Source: Dryas octopetala
Taxonomy: Eukaryota; Streptophyta; Magnoliopsida; Rosales; Rosaceae
NCBI GenBank assembly: GCA_963921425.1
Contig: OY992832.1
Span: 18,078,835-18,142,834, forward strand
DNA length: 64,000 nt
Direction of reading: 5' to 3'
The first letter of the stretch is position 1. Every line of letters begins with the position of its first letter. Of this stretch, positions 36,843 to 48,569 are shown in pieces. Made by a program: the position numbers and the translations under genes. A model generated the notes under the pieces. The model was not told the DNA's origin. It was given only the letters and a program-made list of their open reading frames with translations, and searched no databases.

Positions 36843-38021
36843 AGGGATATTGGTACACCCTTTCATCCCAATAAATCTCATGGACTTCAACGACTACTTA
36901 TCCAAGCCTGGAAGCTCAATGAGTTCGGGGGTTTTAAAAAGTCGGGTGATTGTGTTAGGTAATGGGAATGGCTGAGATTATGAATCTTCAACTTCTCAAG
37001 CAACTGTTAGACAAAAGGGAAAGCAAAAATCAAAATCCAAATGGAAGAGAAAGAAAGCGTGATGTTAGCATGTATGTAGAAAACCAAAAGGAAATTATCA
37101 TTAATAATAACTTGGTTGAGCTATATCATACCCCAGGATCCCTCCAAACGTGTTTGAGGATGCTATACTGCAGGTCGATAGCAACTAGGTTTCGTTGATC
37201 AAAGTCGTTTGGTATGAACTTTAGAGGGAATCCATGCCAGCAGAGCCATCATAACTTTTTGGAGAGATCTTCGTAGCTTCCAGTGAGCTGCACGTTGTTG
37301 AGTTGCAGCAATCTCGATCTCTTCATCTTTTTGAATGCTTTGGTACTGAAACTAGCATTGTTAGATCTTGGAAAGTTTAGAGTCAGTCCTTCAATTATTT
37401 TAGTTCCCTGTTAACAAAAAGCACTAAATCAAAAAGATTGTCCCAATTATAGCAACATTTTGGCCAATCAAGCACTGTATTACTTGATTTTTGCAAATGC
37501 TACTGCAGAACAACACAAATGATATAGAAAACCAAACCCACATTGAGGGCATACAATTTATTAGACTCTCGGATGCATATTCTAGCTAGTCTTGTATTAT
37601 GCATTCTAAAATTTGGTTGGGAAAGTACTTACAGATTTTTCTGTCACTACTTCTGTTACATCTTCGTGATGCCACAATCTACTACATTTTGAGATTTTGT
37701 ATGAACGATTTCTCTGCCCATGTCTTGAAGAAAACCATGCATCATCAACTTGTTTCTTTCACTAAGAATTACAAGACAGCGTTGAAGGAGGACTTGGATT
37801 GCCTGCACCAGGTCCGCTGTTATAACTTCCCCTCTTCACAGTTCGTTGTTATCGATAAACACGTTGATCCCAGCCTCTTCTAATGCCATGAAGAGGTGGC
37901 TTGTGAAGTTGTGTGTGTCTTCGCATCTGAAGCTCAAAAACATGTCATATATCCAAGGCTTTGAGGAGGAGGATGAGGATGAGGATGAAGAGAAGGCTGC
38001 ATGGGTTGTGCTGGTAGCCAT
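35700..38021 (-). pseudogene. TIR-NBS-LRR (TNL) disease-resistance pseudogene with an internal deletion
   Basis: Read downward from ATG at 38021. The TIR start MATSTTHAAF, poly-Ser, WIYDMFLSFRCEDTHNFTSH, LFMALEEAGINVFIDNNEL is followed by a TGA (37836-37838), then RGEVITADLVQAIQ. Without a gap it continues with VLLQRCLVILSERNKLMMHG and FLQDMGREIV, which is the end of an NB-ARC region. So the rest of TIR and the NB-ARC core are missing, with the junction near 37795. A normal intron follows (donor EKS|GTAAGTAC near 37630, acceptor TTGTTAACAG near 37410), then the first LRR exon (ASFSTKAFKKMKRSRLLQLN ... TGA ... WLCWHGFPLKFIPNDFDQRN). A later exon has PELIELPGLDK, a TAG, then SLKSMRFIGMKGC and a long AG/CT microsatellite. 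The post-LRR C-JID-like part follows (SSPGNDVPEWYTYINEGG, FTVPQVIGYKIKALT, ending RPPKRLRPSQA at about 36115). A second decayed copy of this C-terminus lies at about 35700-35930. Confidence 0.88.
36768..36841. repeat. (AG)37 microsatellite
   Basis: An uninterrupted 74-bp AG tract. It falls inside a decayed post-LRR exon of the TNL pseudogene, just after the codons for CTNIPAL. Confidence 0.95.
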
Positions 38022-38631
38022 TGGTAACACAGGTGTACTGCAGTGCTTCTGAGAAGACAAGTGCAAAATGGAAATTAATTGGCCGAGCCCCATCAAAAGG
38101 AAGGCAGGTTAATTCGTGAAAGGTTGACTTATGAGAAATAAAGCAAAAATTAAAACAAATTGGTCTTCCCACCAAGACAAGTTGTTTGGGATTGAATTTT
38201 AATCTCAACCTTTGTTTCATTATCTTAACCTTAAATCATATTGTGTACATGGTGTATAACTGTTGACTACAACTATATAAAAATTGCTGTAGTTTTCCTT
38301 TGCAAGGGGGCACAAAAGGGGACAGTGTGTCCAACAAGCCCCAGTAGGAGTAATGAACTCGACTCTTGATATCTCAAAAGTAAGGTCCAGCTATTTTAGC
38401 CCTTGAGATCAAAGCAAGATCGAACACTATCTATGAAGTTATCAACAGGTGGGCAAAAAATGTCAATTCACATCCAAGCAAAACCAAAGCAGATGGTAGC
38501 AAATCTTGTCTAAAGACAACAGGTTTATTCAGATCCACATGACATCAAGGCTGCATATCTGCATTTCCAAATTTACATCTCTTCTCTATGAAGTTATCAG
38601 TAACAAAACCCAAACTTCAACTATATGGGGG

Positions 38632-38662
<31 letters not shown>

Positions 38663-38904
38663 TTCCTGATGAAGAACTCTGGTTCGTCATTGTACCGCAA
38701 ACACTATTGTTTCTTATCTTGAAATGCTTGATGAAGTCCATGCCCAACTCCCAGTTGCTCCAATGGGTAGATATTATGTAGATGAGTTGCCTCGGAACCA
38801 TTAGTATCTGTGGCTGTAGTCAGTTTATGAGTTTGGGTAGCACAAGCAATCATGAGACCAATTATGCGGAGGCAGCAGCACTATCAAAATCATGAAGGCA
38901 ATAC
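38022..38904. other. TNL 5' flank and probable 3' UTR of GTF2H2
   Basis: No gene recognised. The 3' UTR of the minus-strand GTF2H2 gene runs some way below 38905; its end is not visible. A poly(A) tract lies at 38632-38650. Confidence 0.4.
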
Positions 38905-41438
38905 TCATCCTCCTTCATTAGCAGCTGGAATCTTGGAGTGCCTGGTGCTCTCACAACCTGGGCAGTTATGTAAGCTCTCATGAATATATATGTCACAATC
39001 AAGACAGAAGTGGTGCTTGCATTTTGGGCAAGCAACATGAAGGCTGGGTTTGTTTCCTGTTTCATAAACAGTGAAAAGAAATGTAAGCAGGGAGGTGATG
39101 ACACATTGTTACATAGGCAAAGAAATGCAATCAGTAGAAGAACTAAAAGAATCAACTAGGTTTATATACGACTTCAATTTTAAAGATTTTATGAGACATG
39201 TTCTTTCTTCTTTCCCCTTTAGTTTTAACACATATTTAGCCAAATTTCAAGGTTCATCTTTCCACTCTTCTCTTTTCTATTACTGACTCTTTTTGGAGGG
39301 AACAAGAAAAGGCCTTTCATTCTCTTGTAAACTTAGCCTATTCCAATTTAGACCAACTCCCCCTCAAGTAGTCTCATCATTGTTCACGTCTCAACTGTCA
39401 AAGCAGCTAGATGCTGCTTCCTAAGGGAACATCTGCTAACATGTTGGAAAATAATGGCATTAAGACAAAGAATCACTACGTTGCCCAGCTTCCTTAATGG
39501 GACCTTGCATAAGTTCTGTCAGACCTAAAGGTCAATCTTTAATAGACCACATAATTGATATCAAGCATATTGCCTGGTGTTAGATATCGTGGCCAGAATA
39601 AAAATAAGTTGGGAGTCAAATCTGTTCAATTTTATCTCAAATAGACATAAGCTATTGCCATGGGTTGTCAATTATTTGTGGAGGTATTTAGTATTGTCTT
39701 TCAGTGCCTAGAGAAGTACAAATCTGCTTCCTCAGTTGTTTTGGAGATCTCAATTTGTCAGTTAGTGGTTTGCTTTCCTTTCATCTCTTATGCATTTCTT
39801 TAAATAGTGACAGCAACACAAGGCATAGAAAACATGACTGAGTTTCAGCTACAAAGTTTCATAATATAACCAAACAAAAACATAGATGATCTAATTGCTT
39901 CCCCATTTAAATGCATGAATTATCAAATTTAGTGCAAAAGCTCTTGATAACTATTAATGTAGATAACAACTTACCAGGATTGAGAAGACTTTGTTGGCAG
40001 CCAAAACAAATTCTGGGTAATTTGTTTTTCGGATCAATTAGTAGTGACAGAGAGACTTCATCAAATGGTACAATTGGAAAGAGATGATGATAAGACCTTG
40101 CCAAATGAGGTGAAGAAATGAGTGTCAACCCACAAATGCGACATTCAGTAGGTAGCTCACATACGCGTGCCTTGCATCTTGGACAGGTGTATCCAGCTCC
40201 AATCTTTGCCTCCTTGTGACATGAACAAATTGCCACAGACCCCTCTGCTGCTCTTTGTGGGAAGCCCATCTTTATCAAACTAGCAATTGCAAATTCTGCT
40301 ATTGCTGGAGGTGGAGGTGCATGCTCCAATATTAACTCTTTCAAGTGTGACTACACAAGAAGATACATATCAAAATGAATGTTTGAAAAAAAAAAAACTT
40401 AGCATTCTCATTTCACCTTCTTGAACCTCTCTCTGAGAAAAAAGATCATTTTCCTATCTCTATGAAAACATTAACTCTGTTTCTTATTCTAGGTCATCAT
40501 CAAGGTCATTCTTGGGACAATGGTTAATCTAGATGATAGAATTTGTGCTCAAATACCTTGAAAACCCAAAACCAATATTATTTTAGCAGTGTATGGTTAG
40601 TTAGCTGAACTCACCTCATCCAATGCGATATAGTACAAGCCACCAGTTTCTTGGCAGAGATGTTTGCATATAAAAATTTCCGCAGAGAGACCAATAACTG
40701 AGCACCTAATTTTAGATTTCTTACATTTCTGGATAGTCTCCATTATATCTCCCGGATCACAGGTACTGAGAGCTGAATATAAGACCAAAACTTCTCTATG
40801 GCCATAAGTTGGAATCTGATTTAGATACCCATGAACAAGATCCAGTGCATTCTGAAGGGACGAATCGCCTGAGCATTCCAATTTACCCATCAAAGCTTTA
40901 ACATGAGACTCGGGACTGCCCCCAAGATCCGTTAAGCAATGAGCAACGCCATCTTTTATAGTCACCAGGCCAACTTGACTAAGGGGATTCTGGTAGAAAA
41001 ACTCTCTAATGAAAGCCTCAACATGTTTTGCAACCACAGCCCTCCGGCTTGGTCGAAAATCCATTTCCGCAGCTGCCTACAAATATTAAAAGTAACCAAA
41101 GGTAACAATTTAACAGCACACATTAGGAAAATATACATCACAAGAACTTGCAAAAACTTTTGGATCAATGTATCCTAATATACCATTTGAAAAGCATAAA
41201 GATCAGTTCAGTTTTCTCTCATCATTTTGTTTCTAATTTTCCTAGCAACCAAACATTCTGTAATCTAAATTTCTTCACCATTTTTATTATAGAATAAAGA
41301 TGATAAACCAATATCCTTGGTTGACCAATCTAGTTATTTCAATGTACTCAAAGCTTCAAACTTTAGCAAACAAAGGTTCCAGAAAAGAAAAAAAACCAAT
41401 TCCAGCATACCAAACCAAAGAACAATAATTAGACACTC

Positions 41439-41487
<49 letters not shown>

Positions 41488-42012
41488 TAAACACAGACAA
41501 ACACAGAATTGAATAAAGCAGCCTTAAAACTCATATAGGAATCAATTCCAGCAAACCAAACCAAAGAAATATATATTAAACAAAACACACACACACACAC
41601 ACAAAATTATCACTAAAACTCAAAAGGGTGTTAAGAAAATACACACACATACTCTATCTCTCTCTCAGACTCTCTCACAATCGAATAAAGCATCCTTAAA
41701 GCTCAAAAGGGTGTTAAGCAAAATGGAATCAAATACCTTAGAGAGGTCGATAACGATGTAAAGGTAGCGAATGAGACCCTTTTGGATGCGAGCAGTGGAG
41801 GCAGCGCGAAGGCGGCGACGGTACTGGGCATGGTAGAGGGTCTGGTTGTCAATGGGCCGAAGAAGCCCAGACTCGTCCTCCTGCAGAGACTCCCATGACC
41901 TCTCATCAGCGTAAGCCCTTTCCCAAGCAGCGAGGCCTCCACTGTTTCCTTCATCTTCTTCGTCGTCCTCTTCTGCTTCTCCGTTTAAGCGTCGTCTTTC
42001 CTCGCCGTTCAT
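38905..42012 (-). CDS. GTF2H2: general transcription factor IIH subunit 2 (p44/SSL1)
   Basis: Core TFIIH subunit needed for pol II transcription initiation and nucleotide-excision repair, where p44 stimulates the XPD helicase. Coding exons read downward: 42012-41737, 41076-40615, 40350-39975, 39056-38905; sum 1,266 nt, 421 residues, the length of the plant family. Order of parts: acidic N-terminus (RLNGEAEEDDEEDEG), Ssl1-like/vWA domain (YLYIVIDLSKAAAEMDFRPS, NPLSQVGLVTIKDGVAHCL, HREVLVLYSALSTCDPGDI, IRCSVIGLSAEIFICKHLCQ, ETGGLYYIALDESHLKELIL), C4 zinc motif (YTCPRCKARVCELPTECRIC), the conserved LISSPHLARSYHHLFPIVPF, and a C-terminal RING-like finger (ICFGCQQSLLNPG, VACPKCKHHFCLDCDIYIHE, NCPGCE). 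All introns are GT-AG. The ATG at 42012 (MNGEERRR) is the first ATG in the frame; the open frame further upstream lacks one. Intron 1 contains a (TC)n tract. Confidence 0.96.
41441..41484. repeat. (CT)n microsatellite in GTF2H2 intron 1
   Basis: About 21 CT units, with further CT and CA repeats nearby (41587-41602, 41655-41668). Confidence 0.9.
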
Positions 42013-42184
42013 GTTTTGATGTACCAAGATTACTACGGTTCTTGGAGGGGGAGTGAGAGTGAGACCCGGAGCTCAGAGACACACACCACGTCATAATGGG
42101 CTTGTAGGCTTTATTTTTTTTGTTTTTTGGTAAACTAAATATACTTTCATTTGTTTACACTTTACACACACCAATTTCATAATA

Positions 42185-42551
42185 GGGTTAAATACAAAAA
42201 TGTTCCACGAACTTTACAGTGAATCTCAATTTGGTCCACTAATTATAAAAAGTGTCAATTTGGTCCACAAACTTTTCAATTTGTACCAAAACAGTACAAA
42301 CGCTAACTTTCATCCAAAAATTAACGGAATTGGTCACATGAAAATGTGATGAACGGACTGAAATACCTCTGAAAATGTGGTCACTTGCTGTGCACATGAT
42401 CACTTTTCGTTAAATTTTTTCGATAGAAGTTAACGTTTGTACTGGTTTGATACAACTTGAAAAGTTCGTGGACCAAACTGACACTTTTTATAGTTAATGG
42501 ACTAAATTGAGATTCACTGTAACGTTTGTGGACCATTTTTGTATTTAACCC
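42185..42551. mobile_element. 367-bp Mutator-type MITE upstream of GTF2H2
   Basis: The left end reads GGGTTAAATACAAAAATG and the right end, reverse-complemented, GGGTTAAATACAAAAATG. The arms stay complementary inwards (AATCTCAATTTGGTCCA with TGGACTAAATTGAGATT; AAAAAGTGTCAATTTGGTCC with the segment at 42467-42493). The 9-bp duplication TTCATAATA lies outside both ends (42176-42184 and 42552-42560). It begins 172 bp upstream of the GTF2H2 start codon, so inside or next to its promoter. Confidence 0.88.
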
Positions 42552-42613
42552 TTCATAATATTAACAAAAGAATCCCATCATTTTTCTTCCACAAAGTGAG
42601 GCTTAGAGGGAGG

Positions 42614-43119
42614 TAGAGGTGTATAATGGACCGGACTGGCCCATTTAAAGTGGGCTCGGTCCGTTAATAAGTGGGTTGGGTTGAGTCCAGCCTATACATA
42701 TGGGCCGAACTGGACCAATGTTTTCTATCATGTTGGGTTAGCTTGGCCTGAGCTCGTTTTGTGTTGGGCCGGTCCAAGTCCATTATGGGTTTAGACCAGC
42801 CCGTTTATAATATTATTTTTCAATTTTTAATTTTTAATTTTGGTGGTGAAATTGAATAGAAAATTAAAAAATTTGATAAAAAATAGAATGACATTAAAGA
42901 TTATTTGATTTATTAAACAATAATAAAAATTTAAAATAATTAATTGGACCAGTCCAGCCCGACACTACTCATTATTGAGTGAATTATGGATCGGACTGAA
43001 TTTAAGGTTTAAAATAATTAATCCAACCCAGCTCGATTATTAAATGGACTAGCCCAAACATGATACAAAGCACGAATGACCGACTTTAAATAGATCGGCC
43101 GGGCCGTTGTACACCTCTA
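42614..43119. mobile_element. hAT-type MITE
   Basis: The left end reads TAGAGGTGTATAATGGACCG and the right end, reverse-complemented, TAGAGGTGTACAACGGCCCG. The interior repeats 'GGGCCGGTCC', 'CCAGCCCG' and 'GGACCAGTCC' words, typical of hAT MITEs of this terminus type. Flanks are GAGGGAGG (42606-42613) and AAAGGAGG (43120-43127), an imperfect 8-bp target-site duplication (6 of 8). No transposase. Confidence 0.72.
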
Positions 43120-43127
43120 AAAGGAGG

Positions 43128-44063
43128 GAGGGATAAAGATAAGTAGAAAAGTTGATTGAGGCCCATTGATCCCCGTTTAAAGTTTTAAACCCGGTTGGAA
43201 TTATAAATTTCAGATTGGTTATTTCAAGGCAATGTGAAATAGGTCACTTCCACAAATCCATATACATTTTTAAATGGATAAATTGATCATTGCCAAAATG
43301 GGTAAAGAGGAGAAAAATCAAAATTATCAATAGTGATATTAACATAAATTTAGCCAAATTTGTACTAAATATATCAACTTCATTATCAATACATGCCAAA
43401 AAAAATAATTCATTACCAATAAAAAAGCTGCAGGGGTTGATAGACCCCCATTGCCCCCACTATGTCTTCGCCACTGCCTGCATCAAAGACTCCACAAGTC
43501 AAATCATCTGGGATGGCAGCATAAAATACTTGCATGCACCTTCCTGTACAAGGAGTTAATTGGCTAGCTTGCACCCAAACCTTGGAGACAGCATGAATCA
43601 ATGAGAAAAACTATGCATCCCAATACAGCACTTTCTAAAACTTTTTGAGCAGATGCAGGAATGCCTAGTTGAGACCATCTGGGTATGTATCTTCAACCTT
43701 TTTAGCACCAGCTCTCAGTCCACTTTTGCTCCATGTGTAGTAATAGATTAAAGTTTCTGTCTACTACACCACAGAACATTCATGCTAAATAAGTTCTGGA
43801 GATACATTTATTTAAAAAGAAAAAAAGAAAAAGAAATCTACTTATGTTAGTATAGTAAGCTGAGGGTGCTGATCACCCGCAACCTTGTGGGAAATCGAAA
43901 TTTTAGAAACTGGTAACATTGCTGACTGAGAAGCATCAAGTTATTATAATTTCAAGCCCATGGCACAACACCTTGCAAAAATGATACTTCAAAATAGTGA
44001 GAATAATTGCGGCTTGCTTATAAATACATGGCAAGAGAAGAAATAAAATCCAACCTGAACTTC
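43128..44063. other. intergenic DNA and probable 3' UTR of RNPC3
   Basis: No gene recognised. The 3' UTR of the minus-strand RNPC3 gene likely occupies the part adjoining 44063; its end is not visible. Confidence 0.4.
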
Positions 44064-46813
44064 CTAATTTTCTTTGGCAGCTGCAGGATTCCGGCCAAAT
44101 TGGATTATCATTGGTTTGCCCTTGAACACATACCCATTTACTAGATTCTGCAACCAAAGGTTAAAATGGCATAACAAGTGAGAGCTGTATCACTGCTTCA
44201 GCTCAATAGCAATATAATAGACAAACTAAATCTGCTTGAATGGTAACCAAGGGTTATATATTGCATACAACGCAATATAACACCATAAAACTAGCAGACT
44301 AGCCTCCAAAACCATGATGATGCTAAATTGTACAATTGTTGATACAAGATTGGCATGATACATACCAAAGCATAATGGGCTAGTTCAACTGATGGAAATG
44401 TCACAAAAGCTTGGCCCCTCATTCTTCCTTCCTGACAACCAAAATATTACTTTTAACTTGCAAATAAGAAACTATCTCACTTGATGCAGATGCAGAGATC
44501 GGTACAAAAATCGTAACTGGATTTGAATTCTATATCATGCCACAGACACTTTATAAAGAATAAAATCTTCACAACAAGAAGTCTTTATCAAGGCATTCAA
44601 ATTATACATGGACTCTTTCTTTAAACTTTGGTGATATTCTTTCTTCATATGTCAAGGTAAAGCTCTCGTCCCAACCTCATAGTCCCCCACATTCCTCTCA
44701 AACTGGACTCATAAATAACTCCTAATATTTTTATCTTTTTCTACTTTTTTTTTTTTTTTTTTCTGGTATTCAATTATGGATGATGGTACAAAAGAGATTT
44801 TCACAATTTTCTGCAATTTCATTTGACAGTTGTATTGAACCTTCTTTTACTAAGAGTAGCAAATACAGATAATAAAAACTTGTATCTATTGTACTTTAAG
44901 AGGCTAATACAAATGTGGTCCATCTAAAAAACAACTTAAGACATCAAACTGAATCAAGAATAAAGGTAAAGTGACCTTACCTTCATAAGCTTCACACCGA
45001 GACCAGATTTGGCTGCATCAATGGTTCCAAATAATGACCCTACAGCATAATATACGTATTACAATAGGTAGAAAGGTTAATCAATTTAACAGTTCTTGGA
45101 CAAGGAATATTGGAGAGTATTTCTCCTGTTTGGAAACCAAAAACAGGAGAGATGTGAAGAGAATTTACATGCAAGGAAATCACTTCAACTCTTAGAATAT
45201 CTTAAATTACTTGCAGGGACAAATAAGGTTCCAAACATACTGTAAGAGAAAATTAAATTAGATTGTAAACTCACCAAATATGTAGTAGAAGTCATCAGCA
45301 ACAATGTCCTTTGCCAAGTTCTTTATATACAACACAGAGGCAGGATTCCCAGCTGTATAGTTCTGCAGATTCCAAGTGAGATCTTCATACTAAATAATTT
45401 CTTTTTTTGGAAGTCAACTAAATCGTAATTTCTTCAGACCCAGAACTAAAATGCACATTAAGGAAAATTAAAATAGTAACAAGATAGTTTGCAACAAGTT
45501 ATACTGCAGACAAAAATTTCCTCATTTCTGCTGCCAGGAGCTTCTAAAAGTCAACTCTGGTTTCCAAATGACCAATAATCATACATTTTTCAACAAGATC
45601 AATCTTTTAACTAGTGACTTAAAGAAGGACAAGGAAACATATTATAACATATAAGGAAAACAACTTTAAGTTTTATCAAATTAAGACTGTCCTATTATCA
45701 TGATAACTATGTGTTGAATTCATGAGAATTATATTAATACAGGTTTGATCCTGCCGGCAGAGAATGTTAGGTTAGAGAAATTAGTAAACTCTATTGTCTC
45801 GGCATGCTCATTTTACCAAAATATAGCCAAAATTTCAAACTGGTACCTTAAACATTGGCAGTGATAATATTTCTTCCGGAGGCAACTTTCCTCTTTCTAG
45901 TTCTTCTGGAGTAGCAAAAGGGTTAACATCTGAACTCTCATCTTCTGGATGCTCTGATTCTTTGGTAATGCCATCATCTTCACGTTCATTGTTAACAACT
46001 TTTGGGACAATTTTTATCTGCAAAAATCCAAGAAAAATATACCAAAATTTGCTGAAATATAAGAGATCATCCAACAAATATGATCATTCATCTTGAAAAG
46101 TAAATGACCTGTAACATAGGGTTGTTCTTTTTTATCATTGGAATCTCTTTTGGGACCAGAGTAGCGGGTTTCAATCCAACATCTTCATGAGCTACATCCT
46201 TATCAACTGCAGGACCAACAATAGCTTCCCGTTTGACACGCTTCCTTCCTCTTGAGGCTCCACTAGAGGCTTTTTCATCAATTTCCTAATAACATTCAAT
46301 TCAAAGTCTCAAAGGATGTACAAAGCAACTAGAACAATTAAACAGTCAATATAACTTTTTTCTTTTGACTTAATAGTATAAACATGGATGTGTGGACATA
46401 TCAAATTGAAGAAACATGAAGTAACTTCCCGAAGTGTCACTTTTTCATGGAGTAAACAGATACAGATTAATTGAAATTTCATTCTTCTTGAAAACTTTTA
46501 AGGGTAAAACATCTAAACAAAAATTTACAACTCAACTTTTTTGGGGACTGGCAAGCAAAAGTTGATGTGCCACTCATTTTAAACCTCCAGAATTAGGGTG
46601 GGGAAATATTATTTGCACATGGTATATAAAGACATGGATATGCACACACAGTGAAATGATGTGGTCCAGATGCTTTAGTGCTCGTTTGGTACCATTTTCA
46701 ATTTTTCGTAGAGGGAGAGAGATGAGAGTAGAAATAATGTTTTTTGAAATAAAATAAAAATATATGAGATTGTTTTTTATTTTATATTAAAACTATTCTA
46801 CCCCTATTCTCTC

Positions 46814-46846
<33 letters not shown>

Positions 46847-48569
46847 CACACACATACACACACAAAAATAAAAAATGTAATCAAACGAGAACTTGGAAAT
46901 CTACAGAAAAACTTACCTCATCCGAAGACTCCATTTCTGACTCTTCACTTGATAAAGCTGCCAAGGGAGGCTTGGCAGCCAGAGGAGGGGGAGGTGGTGG
47001 TAGTGGCACAGGTACTGAAGGCGGTAGAGGTGGAGAAGGAAGAGCCATACGAAATGGAGCTGGAATATTCATTTTGTTCATCAAGTGCAAAACCTACAAT
47101 TCATAGTGTAAGTCTTAAATAATATGGCCCGAAAATATGTCTAGTTGAAAAATAGGGAAATCAAAAACCAAAAAAACAAGTCTAGTTGATAAGATCAAAA
47201 GAAAGTACATATTTAAATTATGGGAACTGAAGTATAATGTTACATTAGCTTTGCATGAGGTAAGAGAGAACCTGTGTATAAAAGCGAGGAACAGCAATAA
47301 GAGCATTTACAATGTTGGTCAAAATATTTCCATCTGGTGGCGGGTAAGCATACCTGAAATAAAGATTTATTAGTAAAAGAAAAGCAATTAAAACTTATTA
47401 GACGACAAAATACACAACATAGATATAACTTTCCATTCATATCACAAATGAGAATATGTTTAGGCAGGCCAAAGGTTAGATAATTAATTATCATCTCATG
47501 TAAAAAGAAGCTCAAACTTTAAACCACTATGGTTTCACTGTTGCCTTATTCATTTCATCAATCCATATTATCCAAGCCTTCTTGGTTGAAATAGCAAGAC
47601 TCCTGTCCAGCTAAGGGACATAGCCAATACAATCATAAAAGGAACTCTTTGTAATATGAACTCAGAACATACTTGAAAATATAGTAGCAGCAAGTATTGA
47701 TGACAGTTTATAATCTATGGAAGAAAAGGAGGGGGAAAAAAGGAAGAATCATGAAGAAAAGCAATTTAAGAAAAGAATATATCAAAACCAATCACATCTA
47801 TGTATGTAATATTCATATATAGGACACCCTCATAAATATGTATGAAGAATTTAAAGAAAGTGAAAGGGTAAAACATACTCAAGGTGAGGAGGAAATGGAT
47901 AGTCTACACCAAGCCTTGGGGCAATGGGCTCTGATCTTGAGACTTCAGTTTCTTGAATATCTCTTTTGATGGTAGGATTGTACACAAAAGATTTCTGTGA
48001 TGTGGAAGTGGGTGGTAAAATAGAGTCCTTGTTGGCATCCTGCGACGGCTTATCCTTGTTGGCGGTGGCCCTCTCCACTTTTAAGACCTTACCAAGAAAC
48101 CTCAGCCTACCCAAACAAAGAAAGCAACCCCACAAACCCAATTAGTAACCTTACATTGGCAATATGACAATTTGTTTGAATCATGAAAGAAAAAAGAGAA
48201 TATGACATTGTTTTTGATACCCATTCAACTGGCGTTGTGCTTGGTATGCCAAGCCTTCATTTTGGAAATCCACAAATGCACAGTTTTTCAACCTGTAGGT
48301 ACATATATACATTACAACAACAAGGAGAGAGAGAGAGAGACAGGGGGAGAGAGAGAGAGAGAGATTAACCGGCCAGTAGCAGAGCAAGAGCGGACAGAAG
48401 AAGCACCATAGTGGGACAAAAGCCGAAAAAGGGTGTCCTCAGGAATGGCTTCAGGAAGGTGACGAATCAATAAGCTCACCTTACTGCTACTGCTACTTGG
48501 TGATTCTTGAAAACCAAACTGTTGTTGATGTTGTTGTTGCTGTTGCTGCTGCTGCTGCTGCATCATCAT
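44064..48569 (-). CDS. RNPC3: U11/U12 small nuclear ribonucleoprotein 65 kDa protein
   Basis: Minor-spliceosome protein that bridges U11 and U12 snRNPs; the C-terminal RRM binds the 3' stem-loop of U12 snRNA in the family. Coding exons read downward: 48569-48370, 48292-48221, 48106-47879, 47353-47272, 47093-46917, 46285-46109, 46017-45847, 45362-45275, 45039-44981, 44431-44366, 44147-44064. Sum 1,404 nt, 467 residues. Parts: MMM then a poly-Gln run (Q10-H-Q3), RRM1 with VSLLIRHLPEAIPEDTLFRL and RNP1 KNCAFVDF, the conserved GVDYPFPPHLEYAYPPPDGN block, a Pro-rich segment (about 205-235, LPPSVPVPLPPPPPPL), a basic GRKRVKRE, DVNPFATPEELERGKLPPEE, and RRM2 (about 376-460) with RNP2 VLYIKNL and RNP1 RGQAFVTF, ending GRNPAAAKEN. 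All introns are GT-AG. The start is the first of three ATGs (48569). A donor-like AAAG|GTATGG at about 48971 suggests a 5' UTR intron. Confidence 0.95.
46678..46892. mobile_element. 215-bp MITE in RNPC3 intron 5
   Basis: The left end GTGCTCGTTTGGTACC and the reverse-complemented right end GTTCTCGTTTGATTAC are inverted repeats with a few mismatches. The flanks are TTA on the left and TTG on the right, a near 3-bp duplication in keeping with PIF/Harbinger. The interior has a (CT)n tract (46816-46842) and CA repeats. Its right end is only 24 bases from the exon 5 donor site at 46916. Confidence 0.6.
48515..48560 (-). repeat. CAG/CAA codon repeat encoding poly-Gln at the RNPC3 N-terminus
   Basis: A run of CAG and CAA codons (Q10, His, Q3) immediately after the three start methionines. 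The mixture of CAG and CAA argues for a selected or at least tolerated Gln tract rather than a pure slippage repeat. Confidence 0.85.

Noticed and set aside
42013..42027. Upstream start for GTF2H2 (MVHQNM...)
   Set aside because: The first codon is TTG; the first true ATG is at 42012 and gives the family-typical N-terminus.
38905..48569. Functional cluster of TFIIH p44 and U11/U12-65K genes
   Set aside because: Both are nuclear RNA-related housekeeping genes, but they have separate promoters, sit in tandem with 5 kb gaps including transposons, and no shared regulation is visible.
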